Assembly: GCF_901709675.1 (NCBI RefSeq)
Contig: NC_051091.1
Span: 8,280,967 to 8,344,966, forward strand
Reading direction: 5' to 3'
Length of the DNA stretch: 64,000 nucleotides
Source of the DNA: Syngnathus acus
Lineage: Eukaryota; Chordata; Actinopteri; Syngnathiformes; Syngnathidae
The notes under the pieces are model-generated. The model did not search any database and had not been told where the DNA came from. It saw only the letters and a list, made by a program, of their open reading frames with translations. The position numbers and the translations under genes were made by a program. Every line of letters starts with the position of its first letter. The stretch's first letter is position 1. Below, in pieces: positions 25,346-36,859 of the stretch.

Positions 25346-27090
25346 GTAAGTGTTGTCATTTTGCGATTGTTAAATGTGGAATGACGCGAATCGTGATGAC
25401 TCTGCTGGGACTAACGTGATTGGGGAGTGGGGGCTGTTTGTCCAAAAACAGGCCTTTGGGCCCCACTTTATCAAGACGGGCAGGACCAAGTCGTATAATC
25501 ATAAAATGTGTTGTCTAAAATGTAAGGATTTGGGACAATGAAAATCAAATGAGTACATAAACGCATGATATCAAATTTATTCGGATATATTTCAACCCAT
25601 TCTAGATCCAAATTTAAAATCGTGTGTTTTTCTGTTGCCACTCGCGAGGGAGATTTGTTTATCTGTGCATGTCAGATTTCAATTCAAGTATGACTCACTG
25701 AGTTCTCGTCAAAACACGCTGTTCACTCTGTACTAGATGAGACCAAGTTATACAAGAATGTACCAACACCTGGCAACCATCATGTTTTGATGCGGAGACA
25801 TGTCTCTGTCATTTTAGTAGAAGGAATCAACTTGCAGTACAAGAAGCTCTTGTGTCGTGTTGACTCTCAACTTGGATTACACGTTTCAAATTTTGGATCA
25901 GAAATTGTTTTTCCATTTCTCATGCTTGATTCTTACAATGTAATAGTAATAATGACTACATGGGCTTGAAAATCACATGATGGCTGACATTACACAGTCA
26001 ACGGTTGAGCTCTAGCTACAAAACAGATTGAAATAACTTCACCCAGTTACCAGGATGGTTGTCTAGCATTCAGTCGCCCCCCTGCTCACTAAGCACTTTG
26101 TCTTGCAAGTATATACTGAAGACGGCTTCTGTGGATAATAAAACAAAGTGATGTAATCACGACATGTGACATGGAGGAAAGAGAATAGGGAAGATTACTC
26201 AATAATGCAATTATGCAAATCCAATTTCCCCTCAAAGCAGGAATAAAGTATCTGTGTCACACCATTTATCATTCTTAACGGTGATAAGAGTGTTAAAAGA
26301 AGTCGCAGTGCTGCTTTGAGAGTCAAGTGACCCGAGTGGTTTTAAAAGTAAGAATGTTTTGAACAATTGATTGCTGCAACACATGTCTGGCTGATTACGT
26401 CGAGTAAAGCAGCCAACATCTGCTTTTAGAAGACTTGTTGCTGTCTGGCAGTCAGACATGGCAAACAAGTGCATGTATGGAAGCCAGGTTCCAATCTGTG
26501 GGAGCATATTTGCACAGAGATAAATTTCAAGATACAAATATGAACATGGACAGCTTTTTGTTTGTTTCTACCCCCCCCCGAAATCTCGAATCAGATATTT
26601 GAACAGCTTGCTTGCTGGTTTCCTCGATTAAAAGCGGAGTCAATATTCTTGCATTCAGGACTAAAGATTAAGTGCTGGCTAGGAATGTGAGGTGAATGCT
26701 GAAATCGAAATTAAGATATTTCAATTTATCACACTTGAATGGTTTATGCTGTTCTGTATATCTTAAAAAAAAAAAAAGTCAAGCACAAGTTGCCTAATAT
26801 GTAACTGCCGTTTCTTGCACAAGTATTTCACGACTACTCACTGTTTTCTGTTAGGGTGATTTGGCAGCGTGCATACTTAATTGTAAAATCAATCAATAGA
26901 CTGTGTTGTGACAGAAGTAGTGGTGGTGCATAGAGGAGTCATGTGGTTCTCGTGATTTGTCCAACGTCTTCCATAGCACATGACTGCTTTTCACAGCCGA
27001 TTGGCCCGATTGTATCAAGTGTCGCACACATTTACTTTTACAGCCTTCTGATTTTTAACGCAGAGAGATCATGGCAAACCATTTGTACTT
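25346..27090 (+). other. rab7a first intron
   Basis: About 1.7 kb separates the 5' UTR donor from the acceptor just before the start codon. It is A/T-rich and has a poly-A tract near 26765-26778 and a C-run near 26571-26579. No coding exon or structural RNA gene is recognised in it. Confidence 0.45.
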
Positions 27091-27113
27091 TGTTTTCAGC
27101 AGCTCTTTGAAGA

Positions 27114-28341
<1,228 letters not shown>

Positions 28342-29330
28342 GGAACAACCTGGAACATCTCTCTTGGCTTTGGGCAGATCAGTCACCTGCACCTCGCTCC
28401 CAGGGAACGGCCTTCCCTGCAAGTCTTCCTCCATGTCATCCTCCTTACGCAATAAGAAGTCACTCACAGGTGTACCGCCTCCTTCTCTCACTTCAATTCA
28501 AAAGTATCTTGATGAACTTTGTGTACAAAGATCACACAAGAGGAGAACCCCCCCCCCCCCCCCCACCCCCCTTCACTGACACTCAGCAGTGAGCCGTCAA
28601 CTTGTTGGGCCAGATGAAGGCACCATGTTGAAACCAATTGGGAGCATAACCGGACTGATTGATGTTGGCTCAGCTCAGCATCCCAAGAAGCCTGTTCGCT
28701 TTTTCTGTCCTCTTTCCATTGCCTGTCAAAAGTAATCGTCTTGAACTATATCTATCCTAATATCTGTATATAAAAATTACATATTTGAATTGGCGGATGT
28801 TACATCTCAAGCCAATCTGAAACACATTTTTTGTTTTGTTTTGCACTTTCTTGCCTTTATATGTTCTAATTGTAGAGGGATGACTGATTTTGGGCAACAT
28901 CTGCCACTGAATACATGCCTTTCCTGTGAGGGTAATATATTTCTTGTGACTTTTCTTTGTTAAAATTTCCCTGTTGAACACGTTGATTGTATGGCCTCCT
29001 CCAGTACAGACTTTTAATTGCTTCTCACTTCTGAAAAGAATACACTCATTGGATCGTTCTTTGTGTTCATCTTTCAATGCTACCAAATGCCTAAATATGC
29101 ATCACACCTACACGTCGCTCTTCTCACTTATCGTCGTGTAGCTCAGGTAGGCCAAGTACTTCACATTTTTAATGGACTGTGTGTAGATGAGTCAAAAGGC
29201 TGATAGATGGATGAAAATGTCTGACAAAATATTCATCTTTCTGCCATGGTATTATTCCTTCTCCATGTAAAATCACTGCAATGCCAATAATGTTGTTAAT
29301 GGGAATTTGAACATCAAATAAAAGATCTTG
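28342..29330 (+). other. rab7a 3' untranslated region
   Basis: About 1 kb from the stop codon to an AATAAA at 29317-29322, the first convincing polyadenylation hexamer on the plus strand. It includes a poly-C run near 28550-28565. No competing gene is visible. Confidence 0.6.
28548..28570. repeat. Poly-C tract in the rab7a 3' UTR
   Basis: About 16 consecutive Cs, an A and more Cs. It is a likely length polymorphism and a difficult stretch for sequencing. Confidence 0.85.
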
Positions 29331-29623
29331 AATATATCTTCTATCATTCTTACTCTTTATTAGTTGCAGAAAAGGAAATGGGTTGAAATACCCCAAAAGT
29401 GTTTTATCTTAACCCGAGATTGAAACGCTACATATGCCCACATTTTTGGTGGAACTTGAACGCATCGGCAGTTGGCGACTCTATTAGGTACACCGCCATT
29501 TTCAGGTTCGTTCGCGAAGATTCACGAGTGAGTGACAGACAGCGTTGCTGCTATTCCAGCCGACACACATTATGCCGACATTGATGTTTTAATTTTGTCT
29601 TTGTAATCTTTGGGTAATCTTTA

Positions 29624-29892
29624 TTCGTTCGTGAACAGGAAGTTACGTCATTTTCTTCTTCGTTTTGTTTTACCGCGAGGTGTAGTGTTGGCTCGTGAGT
29701 GAACGATTCGTTCAAAAGAACGAATCCTTTCAGTGAACGAGAGTGAACGAATAACTTCCTAAAGTGATTCGTTCTTTTTTCAGTTCATATGACTTTAACC
29801 AGTAGGTGTCGGTAATGCGCATTGAAGCTGGTGCCACCTCGCCGTAAAACAAAACGAAGAAGAAAATGACGTAACTTCCCGTTCACGAACGA
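29624..29892. mobile_element. Palindromic element: 57-bp inverted repeat around an hAT-like fragment
   Basis: The arms at about 29624-29683 and 29836-29892 are near-perfect reverse complements containing GTTACGTCATTTTCTTCTTC and GTTTTGTTTTAC. Between them, 29685-29838 is a segment whose inverted copy lies at 34284-34440. The layout suggests one miniature element inserted within or beside another. I see no open frame and no clear target-site duplication. Confidence 0.7.
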
Positions 29893-29899
29893 GTCGTGA

Positions 29900-30362
29900 A
29901 TTGCATTTCCCGATCACCAACTGAACGGATCTGTGAGTGATCGAGTCAGTGAGTGAGTGATTTGCATTTCCAGTTCATCGCGAGAACAGTGAGGGAACGA
30001 ATCCTGACTTTCCCGTTCGCGAACGAGTCAATGGGTGAACTGCCTTCCTTCCCGTGCATCAACGATCAGTCAGTGAACGTGTTGCGTCTCCCTCCTGGCG
30101 TGAACTATGTAAACCAGAATGTCGATTTACGATTTGCCAAGGAAAGAAAGAACCACTCACTGAAACACCACTTCTTTTATGCACGTTTTCTCCAAGCTAA
30201 CGGCTAACTTTATTGCATGAAGAGATGCACCGTTATGCAAAAACGGGGAGAATATGCTTCTCTTTGGGTAATCTTGATTTTATAACACTTATAGTCGTTT
30301 TTAAATAACGTGTATGCATATATACGCCTAAATATTGTTATCCAATATATCTACTGCAATTT
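29900..30362. other. Unassigned sequence between repeat fragments
   Basis: Short, diverged tracts with recurring GTGAACGA/GTTCGCGAAC-type motifs (29930-30040) resemble the edges of the neighbouring hAT-like element and are probably decayed copies. The remainder, to about 30360, is A/T-rich with no coding signal. Confidence 0.4.
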
Positions 30363-31372
30363 CACATTAGTCAAAGTCAAAGTCAGCTTTATTGTCAATC
30401 CCTTCATATGTCAAGACACACAAAGAAACCGAAATTCCGTTTCCTCCATCCCACGGTGACGAGACATACAAGTAGGCGACACAAAACAAAAACAAGAAGG
30501 CACAAACCATAAATAATAAATAAAATAAAATAAAATGAGCGATGAATAAAAACAGACCAATAACCCATTGAATATGAGGGGCAAAACCGAGCCAGTGAGC
30601 ATACAGCAAGAACAGGACGCTACGCTGAAAGGGGGAGCGAGTTCAGGATCCTAACAGCCTGGAGTACGAAGCTGTTGGAAAGTCTGGTGGTGCGGGAGCG
30701 CAGGCTCCTGTACCGCCTCCCAGAGGGCAGAAGTTCAAACAAAGAGTGAGCGGGGTGACTCACATCACTCACAATCTTGGTCGCCTTGCGGGTGAGTTGG
30801 GAGGTGTAAATGTCCTTCAAGGAGGGGAGAGAAGCACCAATAGTCTTACTAGCCGTTTTCACAATGCGCTGCAGGGCCTTCAAGTCTTGGTCAGTGCAGC
30901 TGCCACCCCAGACAGCAATACAGCTGGAGAGGACGCTCTCAATGGTGCCGCGGTAAAAAGTAGTCATGACGGCCGGAGGAGTCCCCGCTCGCCTGAGTTT
31001 CCGAAGGAAGTACAGGCGGCGCTGGGCCTTCTTCGCCAGCGACGCGGTGTTGGTGGACCAGGAGAGATCCTCACTGATGTGCACCCCCAGGAACCTGGCG
31101 CTGCTCACTCTCTCCACCACAGCACCGTCGATGGTCAGCGGCAGGTGTTGGGCGTGACCCTTCCGGAAGTCAACGACAATCTCCTTGGTCTTGTCGACGT
31201 TCAGCAGGAGGTTGTTGTCCCTGCACCACGCGGTCAGAAGGTCAACCTCCAGCCTGTATGGAGTCTCGTCTCCCTTGGTGATGAGACCCACCAGAGTCGT
31301 GTCGTCAGCAAACTTCACTATGCGGTTGCCGCTGCAGGTGGCAGCGCAGTCATGCGTCAGGAGGTTAGATTG
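30363..31372 (-). mobile_element. 5'-truncated LINE (L2/CR1/Rex1-type reverse transcriptase remnant)
   Basis: A minus-strand frame (stop near 30620) begins just upstream of VKFADDTTLVGLI, the catalytic [FY]ADD box of a non-LTR reverse transcriptase. It continues through LLLNVDKTKEIVVDF, FLGVHI and a thumb/C-terminal region ending LNSLPLSA. These are characteristic of fish L2/CR1/Rex-like LINEs. The 3' end (low coordinates) has GACAATAAAGCTGACTTTGAC and tandem TTTGACT units, a typical LINE tail. The 5' border is abrupt at about 31372, with endonuclease and most of the RT missing, so it is dead-on-arrival. The ~230 remaining codons have no stop, implying a fairly recent insertion. Confidence 0.88.
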
Positions 31373-31659
31373 CTGGTTTGAAATTTACTTTTAATATTAT
31401 TATTATTATTTTTAAATAAACATTTATGTTAAAACTTGTCTGGTGTTTGGTGTTTATTCCTTGTTTTTATATTCGCCAATTAAAACATAAAAATCAGACA
31501 TTTGGTTAACTGCTTTATATGACTATGTGTTTTACGTTGTTATATGAGTTGGTGTCCCCCAAAATAACAAATGTCGGCATAACGGATTTCTTTTTCTACC
31601 TTTTATTCAAACACATTCGGTATAATAACACCATCAACTAAAATAAATAAATGAATAAA

Positions 31660-31765
31660 TAAGAAAGTGTAGCGAACGATTTGGTGAACAATTCTTTTGA
31701 ACAAGTCTTTTGAGTGAACCGATGCTAAAGATTCAGTTCACTTATAACTGGAATGCACATCACTA
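31660..31765 (+). mobile_element. hAT-like terminal fragment, second copy
   Basis: This 105-bp segment closely matches 34178-34275 in the same orientation (shared TCTTTTGAGTGAA, AAAGATTCAGTTCACTTA and CTGGAATGCACATCA). Its outer end reads CATCACTA, the complement of TAGTGATG, a terminus typical of hAT-type elements; the 29685 fragment begins TAGTGTTGG in the opposite sense. With that fragment it could bracket a longer element holding the LINE, but the flanking 8-mers do not match. Confidence 0.55.
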
Positions 31766-31804
31766 GTACAAAAGAATGCAGACGGCCAAAGCTTTTCAGG
31801 TCGA

Positions 31805-31872
31805 AATAACCGACTGGTTAGTAACACAGGCTCTTGCTTGGTAAGGACCTGGTTCGAGTCTAGGTGTGAGCA
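31805..31872 (+). mobile_element. tRNA-like head of a SINE (degenerate)
   Basis: The segment has a pol III B-box, GGTTCGAGTCT, at 31851-31861. About 40 bp upstream is an A-box-like CTGGTTAGTAACACAGG. Together they look like a degenerate tRNA-derived SINE head. No discriminating tail or target duplication was found, and it does not fold as an intact tRNA by eye. Confidence 0.4.
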
Positions 31873-32000
31873 TATACCTATATGTGCTTTTAGAATTGGA
31901 ACCATTGCTTTGTATGCATATGCAAGCAAATGGAAGTTTTTATGTGTAAATACATAAAGTGGCCCCGCCCCCAAGTTGGCGGAGCAAACCAATGGACATA

Positions 32001-34146
32001 TTGGAAACATATTATAACGCGGTCCCGAGGACTAGAGCTTGGACACCTGTGACCTTTGACCATGATATTTCCCTAATAAAGTGGGCTGTTATTAGGTACA
32101 CATGAAAATGGCGGTGTACATAATGGAGTGTCCGTGTGATTCCCTCGTTAAGTGCACCTGCGTGAAAACTTTTAGCTCCTGCAGAACGTGAAAGGAGCTA
32201 AAACTTTTCACGCAGGTGCGCTTAACGAGGGTCACTTGGAAAACATGTTGGAATGCGGCCCCGAGGACTAGAGCTTGCCACCTGTGACCTTTGACCATGA
32301 TATTTCCCTAATAAAGTGGCCTGTTATTAGGTGCACTTGAAAATGGCGGTGTACCTAATGGAGTGTCCGTGTGATTCCCTCGTTACGTGCACCTGCGTGA
32401 AAACTTTTAGCTCCTGTAGAACGTGAAAGGAGCTAAAAGTTTTCACGCAGGTGCGCTTAACGAGGGTCACTTGGAAAACATGTTGGAATGCGGCCCCGAG
32501 GACTAGAGCTTGGACACCTGTGACCTTTGACCATGATATTTCCCTAATAAAGTGGCCTGTTATTAGGTACACTTGAAAATGGTGGTGTACCTAATGGAGT
32601 GTCCGTGTGATTCCCTCGTTAAGTGCACCTGCGTGAAAACTTTTAGCTCCTGCAGAACGTGAAAGCAGCTAAAACTTTTCACGCAGGTGCGCTTAACGAG
32701 GGTCACTTGGAAAACATGTTGGAATGCGGCCCCGAGGACTAGAGCTTGCCACCTGTGACCTTTGACCATGATATTTCCCTAATAAAGTGGCCTGTTATTA
32801 GGTACACTTGAAAATGGTGGTGTACCTAATGGAGTGTCCGTGTGATTCCCTCGTTAAGTGCACCTGCGTGAAAACTTTTAGCTCCTGCAGAACGTGAAAG
32901 GAGCTAAAACTTTTCACGCAGGTGCGCTTAACGAGGGTCACTTGGAAAACATGTTGGAATGCGGCCCCGAGGACTAGAGCTTGCCACCTGTGACCTTTGA
33001 CCATGATATTTCCCTAATAAAGTGGCCTGTTATTAGGTGCACTTGAAAATGGCGGTGTACCTAATGGAGTGTCCGTGTGATTCCCTCGTTACGTGCACCT
33101 GCGTGAAAACTTTTAGCTCCTGTAGAACGTGAAAGGAGCTAAAAGTTTTCACGCAGGTGCGCTTAACGAGGGTCACTTGGAAAACATGTTGGAATGCGGC
33201 CCCGAGGACTAGAGCTTGGACACCTGTGACCTTTGACCATGATATTTCCCTAATAAAGTGGCCTGTTATTAGGTACACTTGAAAATGGTGGTGTACCTAA
33301 TGGAGTGTCCGTGTGATTCCCTCGTTAAGTGCACCTGCGTGAAAACTTTTAGCTCCTGCAGAACGTGAAAGCAGCTAAAACTTTTCACGCAGGTGCGCTT
33401 AACGAGGGTCACTTGGAAAACATGTTGGAATGCGGCCCCGAGGACTAGAGCTTGCCACCTGTGACCTTTGACCATGATATTTCCCTAATAAAGTGGCCTG
33501 TTATTAGGTACACTTGAAAATGGTGGTGTACCTAATGGAGTGTCCGTGTGATTCCCTCGTTAAGTGCACCTGCGTGAAAACTTTTAGCTCCTGCAGAACG
33601 TGAAAGCAGCTAAAACTTTTCACGCAGGTGCGCTTAACGAGGGTCACTTGGAAAACATGTTGGAATGCGGCCCCGAGGACTAGAGCTTGCCACCTGTGAC
33701 CTTTGACCATGATATTTCCCTAATAAAGTGGCCTGTTATTAGGTACACTTGAAAATGGCGGTGTACCTAATGGAGTGTCCGTGTGATTCCCTCGTTAAGT
33801 GCACCTGCGTGAAAACTTTTAGCTCCTGCAGAACGTGAAAGGAGCTAAAACTTTTCACGCAGGTGCGCTTAACGAGGGTCACTTGGAAAACATGTTGGAA
33901 TGCGGCCCCGAGGACTAGAGCTTGCCACCTGTCACCTTTGACCATGATATTTCCCTAATAAAGTGGCCTGTTATTAGGTACACTTGAAAATGGCGGTGTA
34001 CCTAATGGAGTGTCCGTGTGATTCCCTCGTTAAGTGCACCTGCGTGAAAACTTTTAGCTCCTGCAGAACGTGAAATGAGCTAAAACTTTTCACGCAGGTG
34101 CGCTTAACGAGGGTCACTTGGAAAACATGTTGGAATGCGGCCCCGA
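32001..34146. repeat. Tandem array of a 235-bp hairpin-bearing unit, about nine copies
   Basis: Nine near-identical units of 235-236 bp lie head to tail, entered by a diverged partial unit near 32001 and ended by a TA run at 34146. Each unit contains AATAAAGTGGCCTGTTATTAGG, then a short hairpin (ATTAGGTACAC...GTGTACCTAAT). Next comes a long inverted repeat of 38-bp arms with two mismatches and a 14-nt loop (32142-32231 in the first full unit). A spacer ending TTTGACCATGATATTTCCC follows. Units 2-4 and 5-7 share private variants and are offset by 706 bp. Frames of 68 or 81 codons recur on the minus strand but only mirror the repeat. It looks like a palindromic miniature transposon expanded as a minisatellite. 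Confidence 0.93.
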
Positions 34147-34177
34147 TATATATATATCAGTGTGATCAGTGTGTGTG

Positions 34178-34440
34178 TGTGGGATGGGCGATTTGTTGAA
34201 CGATTCGTTTGAACAAATCTTTTGAGTGAATTGATTCTAAAGATTCAGTTCACTTAATCGAACTGGAATGCACATCATAGCGTGGTGGCACCAGCTTCAA
34301 TGCGCATTACCGACACCGACTGGTTGAAGTCACATGAACTGAAAAAAAACCCCGAATCACTATAGGAAGTGATTCGTTCACTCTCGTTCACAGAAAAGAT
34401 TCGTTCCTTTAAACGAATCGTTCACTCACGAGCCAACACA
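34178..34440. mobile_element. hAT-like non-autonomous element, most complete local copy
   Basis: About 260 bp with self-similar ends (GAACGATTCGTTTGAAC near 34198; the complement GTTCCTTTAAACGAATCGTTC near 34413-34433). Its right half (34284-34440) is the inverted counterpart of 29685-29838 and its left half matches 31660-31765. No coding capacity. It sits directly between the end of the tandem array and the TTAA-flanked element. Confidence 0.65.
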
Positions 34441-34442
34441 AG

Positions 34443-35083
34443 TTAACTGGCTCCTCGGAACCAACTTTGACATGGTCGCGTTCCGAGGCTTCACGCCAAC
34501 CTCGCAGCAGGGCATTATGCATTTATGACATGATCAATTTTCTAGATACATAAGGAATGGGTATAAGTACTAAAGCAGCGGTGTTATATTGATCGGCTTT
34601 GCGTATTAATAGGAGTGTGGAGAGAACAGAATTTCACAAATGGTTGTCTGTCATGCGACGCGCGGAGGGTGAGCAGTGGGATATACAAAGGTTTACCGCT
34701 GAAAGGGTGGTACACTTGCACAGCCCCCCAGCTAATGATGATTTAACTATTCTATGATGTCAATGCATGGATTTTGATATAGTAGTGTAAGGACCGTTAA
34801 AATGTGGAATAGAGACAAACAACTGTAAAGTCAATAAAGGTGAATTTTACTTGTGTAACACAAATATAACGTCATAACACAATACAACATAAATTAGACT
34901 CGCGCGAGGAAGCTGTCAAACCTGAAGATTGGGCGCGCGTGTATCTAAATGCCTCTAAGGACTTGTAAATGTCAACATTGTGCAAAGAGTGCTCTGATGT
35001 CAAACTTAACAGAACAACAAATCATCCAATAAATCAAGCCTTGGAACGCGACCATGTCAAGTTGGTTCCGAGGAGCCAGTTAA
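34443..35083. mobile_element. TTAA-flanked element with ~42-bp terminal inverted repeats
   Basis: The left end, TTAA-CTGGCTCCTCGGAACC (34443 on), and right end, GGTTCCGAGGAGCCAG-TTAA (to 35083), are reverse complements over about 42 bp with one or two differences. They enclose ~550 bp without a transposase frame. TTAA at both borders fits a piggyBac-type target duplication, so this may be a non-autonomous piggyBac-like MITE. TTAA could instead be part of the repeat itself. Confidence 0.65.
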
Positions 35084-35164
35084 CATGGGCGGGTCACATC
35101 AATGCGTACCCTCGCCGGGTAATTTAGTGTTGGCTATATTGAACATTATCCGGCACTTTGACTG

Positions 35165-35260
35165 TGTCATTATAGCACAGCGGTTAATACGGCGTCAAGC
35201 TGTACATAATTTCTTTGCATCACGAGTTCAAATCTTGCTTATGACTTTTTTTTTTTTTTT
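35165..35260 (+). mobile_element. tRNA-derived SINE-like fragment
   Basis: An A-box-like TAGCACAGCGGTTA (35173-35186) and a B-box GTTCAAATC (35226-35234) lie about 40 bp apart, as in tRNA-derived SINE heads. A T-run follows at 35246-35259, a possible pol III terminator. It is too degenerate for a functional tRNA. Confidence 0.4.
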
Positions 35261-35399
35261 AGTGTTTGCTATTTCTTGCAGCTTGTCGGGAATGCAAACG
35301 AGACATTTCGTTCAGCGTTTTTATTCGCAGTCGCGAAACACAAACCTGCGCAAGTCGCCCGACCATAACAGTCGTAACTCGAGACGGGGAGCAAGATAA

Positions 35400-35515
35400 C
35401 ATGGGAGTAACTTGACATACGATACCTGCTCCTCGAGTTCCGTTACCTTTGCGGAAATAACTCGAGCAGAGAGCGGCTACTTCCGCCTTGTAGCTGCTTT
35501 TCCTGACACATCAAA
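35400..35515 (+). promoter_or_regulatory. arpc4 proximal promoter and 5' UTR
   Basis: GC-richer sequence with two CTCGAG motifs and an ETS-like CTTCCG (about 35480) lies directly before the arpc4 ATG, between the transposon island and the gene. The start site is inferred from position only. Confidence 0.35.
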
Positions 35516-36859
35516 ATGGTGAGCGCCACTGTACATATTTGCCCCTCGATGACTTTTCACTTCTCTCCGAATTTTAAACGTGTCTTCTGCCTTCGACAAA
35601 TGCGTCATTGGCGTTAACGCGTAGGACAGAATGTAGCCACTGCTCTCATTCAAACATGCTCGACAGCTAATTAGCTAACAGGCTAATTGTAGCTAGTCGA
35701 CTCTTTAGTGTTGTGTGTGTATATATTTATCATTTAATCCAAACAGGGTCGACTATTATCCTTTGGAGGCAATGTCTCTTAGGACAACGATAAAGGATTG
35801 CGACTATGACCGTAAATGCTAGCAAGCTAAAGCTAACAGCTGCTGTCATTTGACCAGCCTCCACAGTGCACTGACTCCAAACACACAGGGCAATGGCAAT
35901 TGAATTACCATCAACTTTTTAATTCTTCACATTCTGTTTAAGTTGTTACCGTAATATTTTTAATGGTCTTCAGACGGCCACTTTGCGGCCCTACCTGAAC
36001 GCGGTGCGAGCCACACTACAGGCCGCCTTGTGCCTGGAGAACTTCTCTTCTCAGGTGGTTGAGAGACACAACAAGCCCGAGGTGGAAGTACGGTGAGTGT
36101 GTTAGTTTTCGCTTCTTTTCAGGGCAGTTCTGTGAATAACTCTGTCCGTCTCATGTCCACCTACAGAAGTAGCAAGGAGCTTCTCCTCCAGCCCGTTGTT
36201 ATTAGCCGCAACGACAAGGAGAAAGTCCTCATTGAGGGCTCCATCAACTCGGTTAGAGTCAGCATCGCCGTCAAACAGGTGAGACCGGCCGGCACCCACG
36301 TCGTTGTCTCTCATCCCGCGTGATAACATACTTGGTTGTCGTATCCGCCAGGCTGACGAGATCGAGAAGATCCTGTGCCACAAATTCATGCGCTTCATGA
36401 TGATGAGGGCGGAGAACTTCTTCATCCTGAGGAGGAAACCAGTGGAGGTGAGCAGAGCTGCTTGAACATGTGACACTTCGAGCTTGAATATTGACCAGTA
36501 GTTTTTTTTTTTTTTCAGTTTAACCCCTTTTTCTTTGGGAAACATATAAGCTTATGTATGGTTTGCCAAATGTTTGTGTTGTTTATATTGTTTGTCGCAT
36601 GTTCAGGGTTACGACATCAGCTTCCTGATCACCAACTTCCACACGGAGCAGATGTACAAACACAAGCTGGTGGACTATGTCATTCACTTCATGGAGGAGA
36701 TCGACAAGGAGATCAGCGAGATGAAACTGTCAGTCAACGCCAGAGCTCGCATCGTCGCTGAGGAGTTTCTCAAAAATGTTAGATTTCAACCTTAATAGCG
36801 CTTTTTATTTGCTAAGATGATGTCGAAAAGTCTAATACATTTTTGTTTTGCAGTTCTGA
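35516..36859 (+). CDS. arpc4: Actin-related protein 2/3 complex subunit 4 (ARPC4, p20-Arc)
   Basis: Six coding exons: 35516-35518 (ATG only), 35974-36092, 36167-36278, 36352-36447, 36607-36777 and 36854-36859. They give 507 nt, 168 aa, the same length as human ARPC4. The subunit pairs with ARPC2 to form the structural core of the Arp2/3 complex, which nucleates branched actin filaments at the mother filament. The protein runs [76 protein letters not shown] and [12 protein letters not shown], nearly identical to mammalian ARPC4. The first exon encodes only methionine and the last only Phe and stop. A transposon cluster ends a few hundred bases upstream. Confidence 0.97.

Noticed and set aside
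30746-31381. 211-codon plus-strand frame
   Set aside because: Antisense shadow of the LINE reverse transcriptase on the minus strand, which carries the FADD motif.
31805-31872. Functional tRNA gene
   Set aside because: A B-box is present, but paired acceptor and anticodon stems are not evident; more likely a SINE remnant.
32092-33945. Series of 68- and 81-codon minus-strand frames with identical proteins, resembling a tandem gene family
   Set aside because: They only mirror the 235-bp repeat; they pass through the hairpin, have no domain, and exist because the unit happens to lack stops in that frame.
32001-34146. Regularly spaced palindromic repeats resembling a CRISPR array
   Set aside because: The whole 235-bp unit is repeated with no unique spacers, and the genome is vertebrate; this is a minisatellite.
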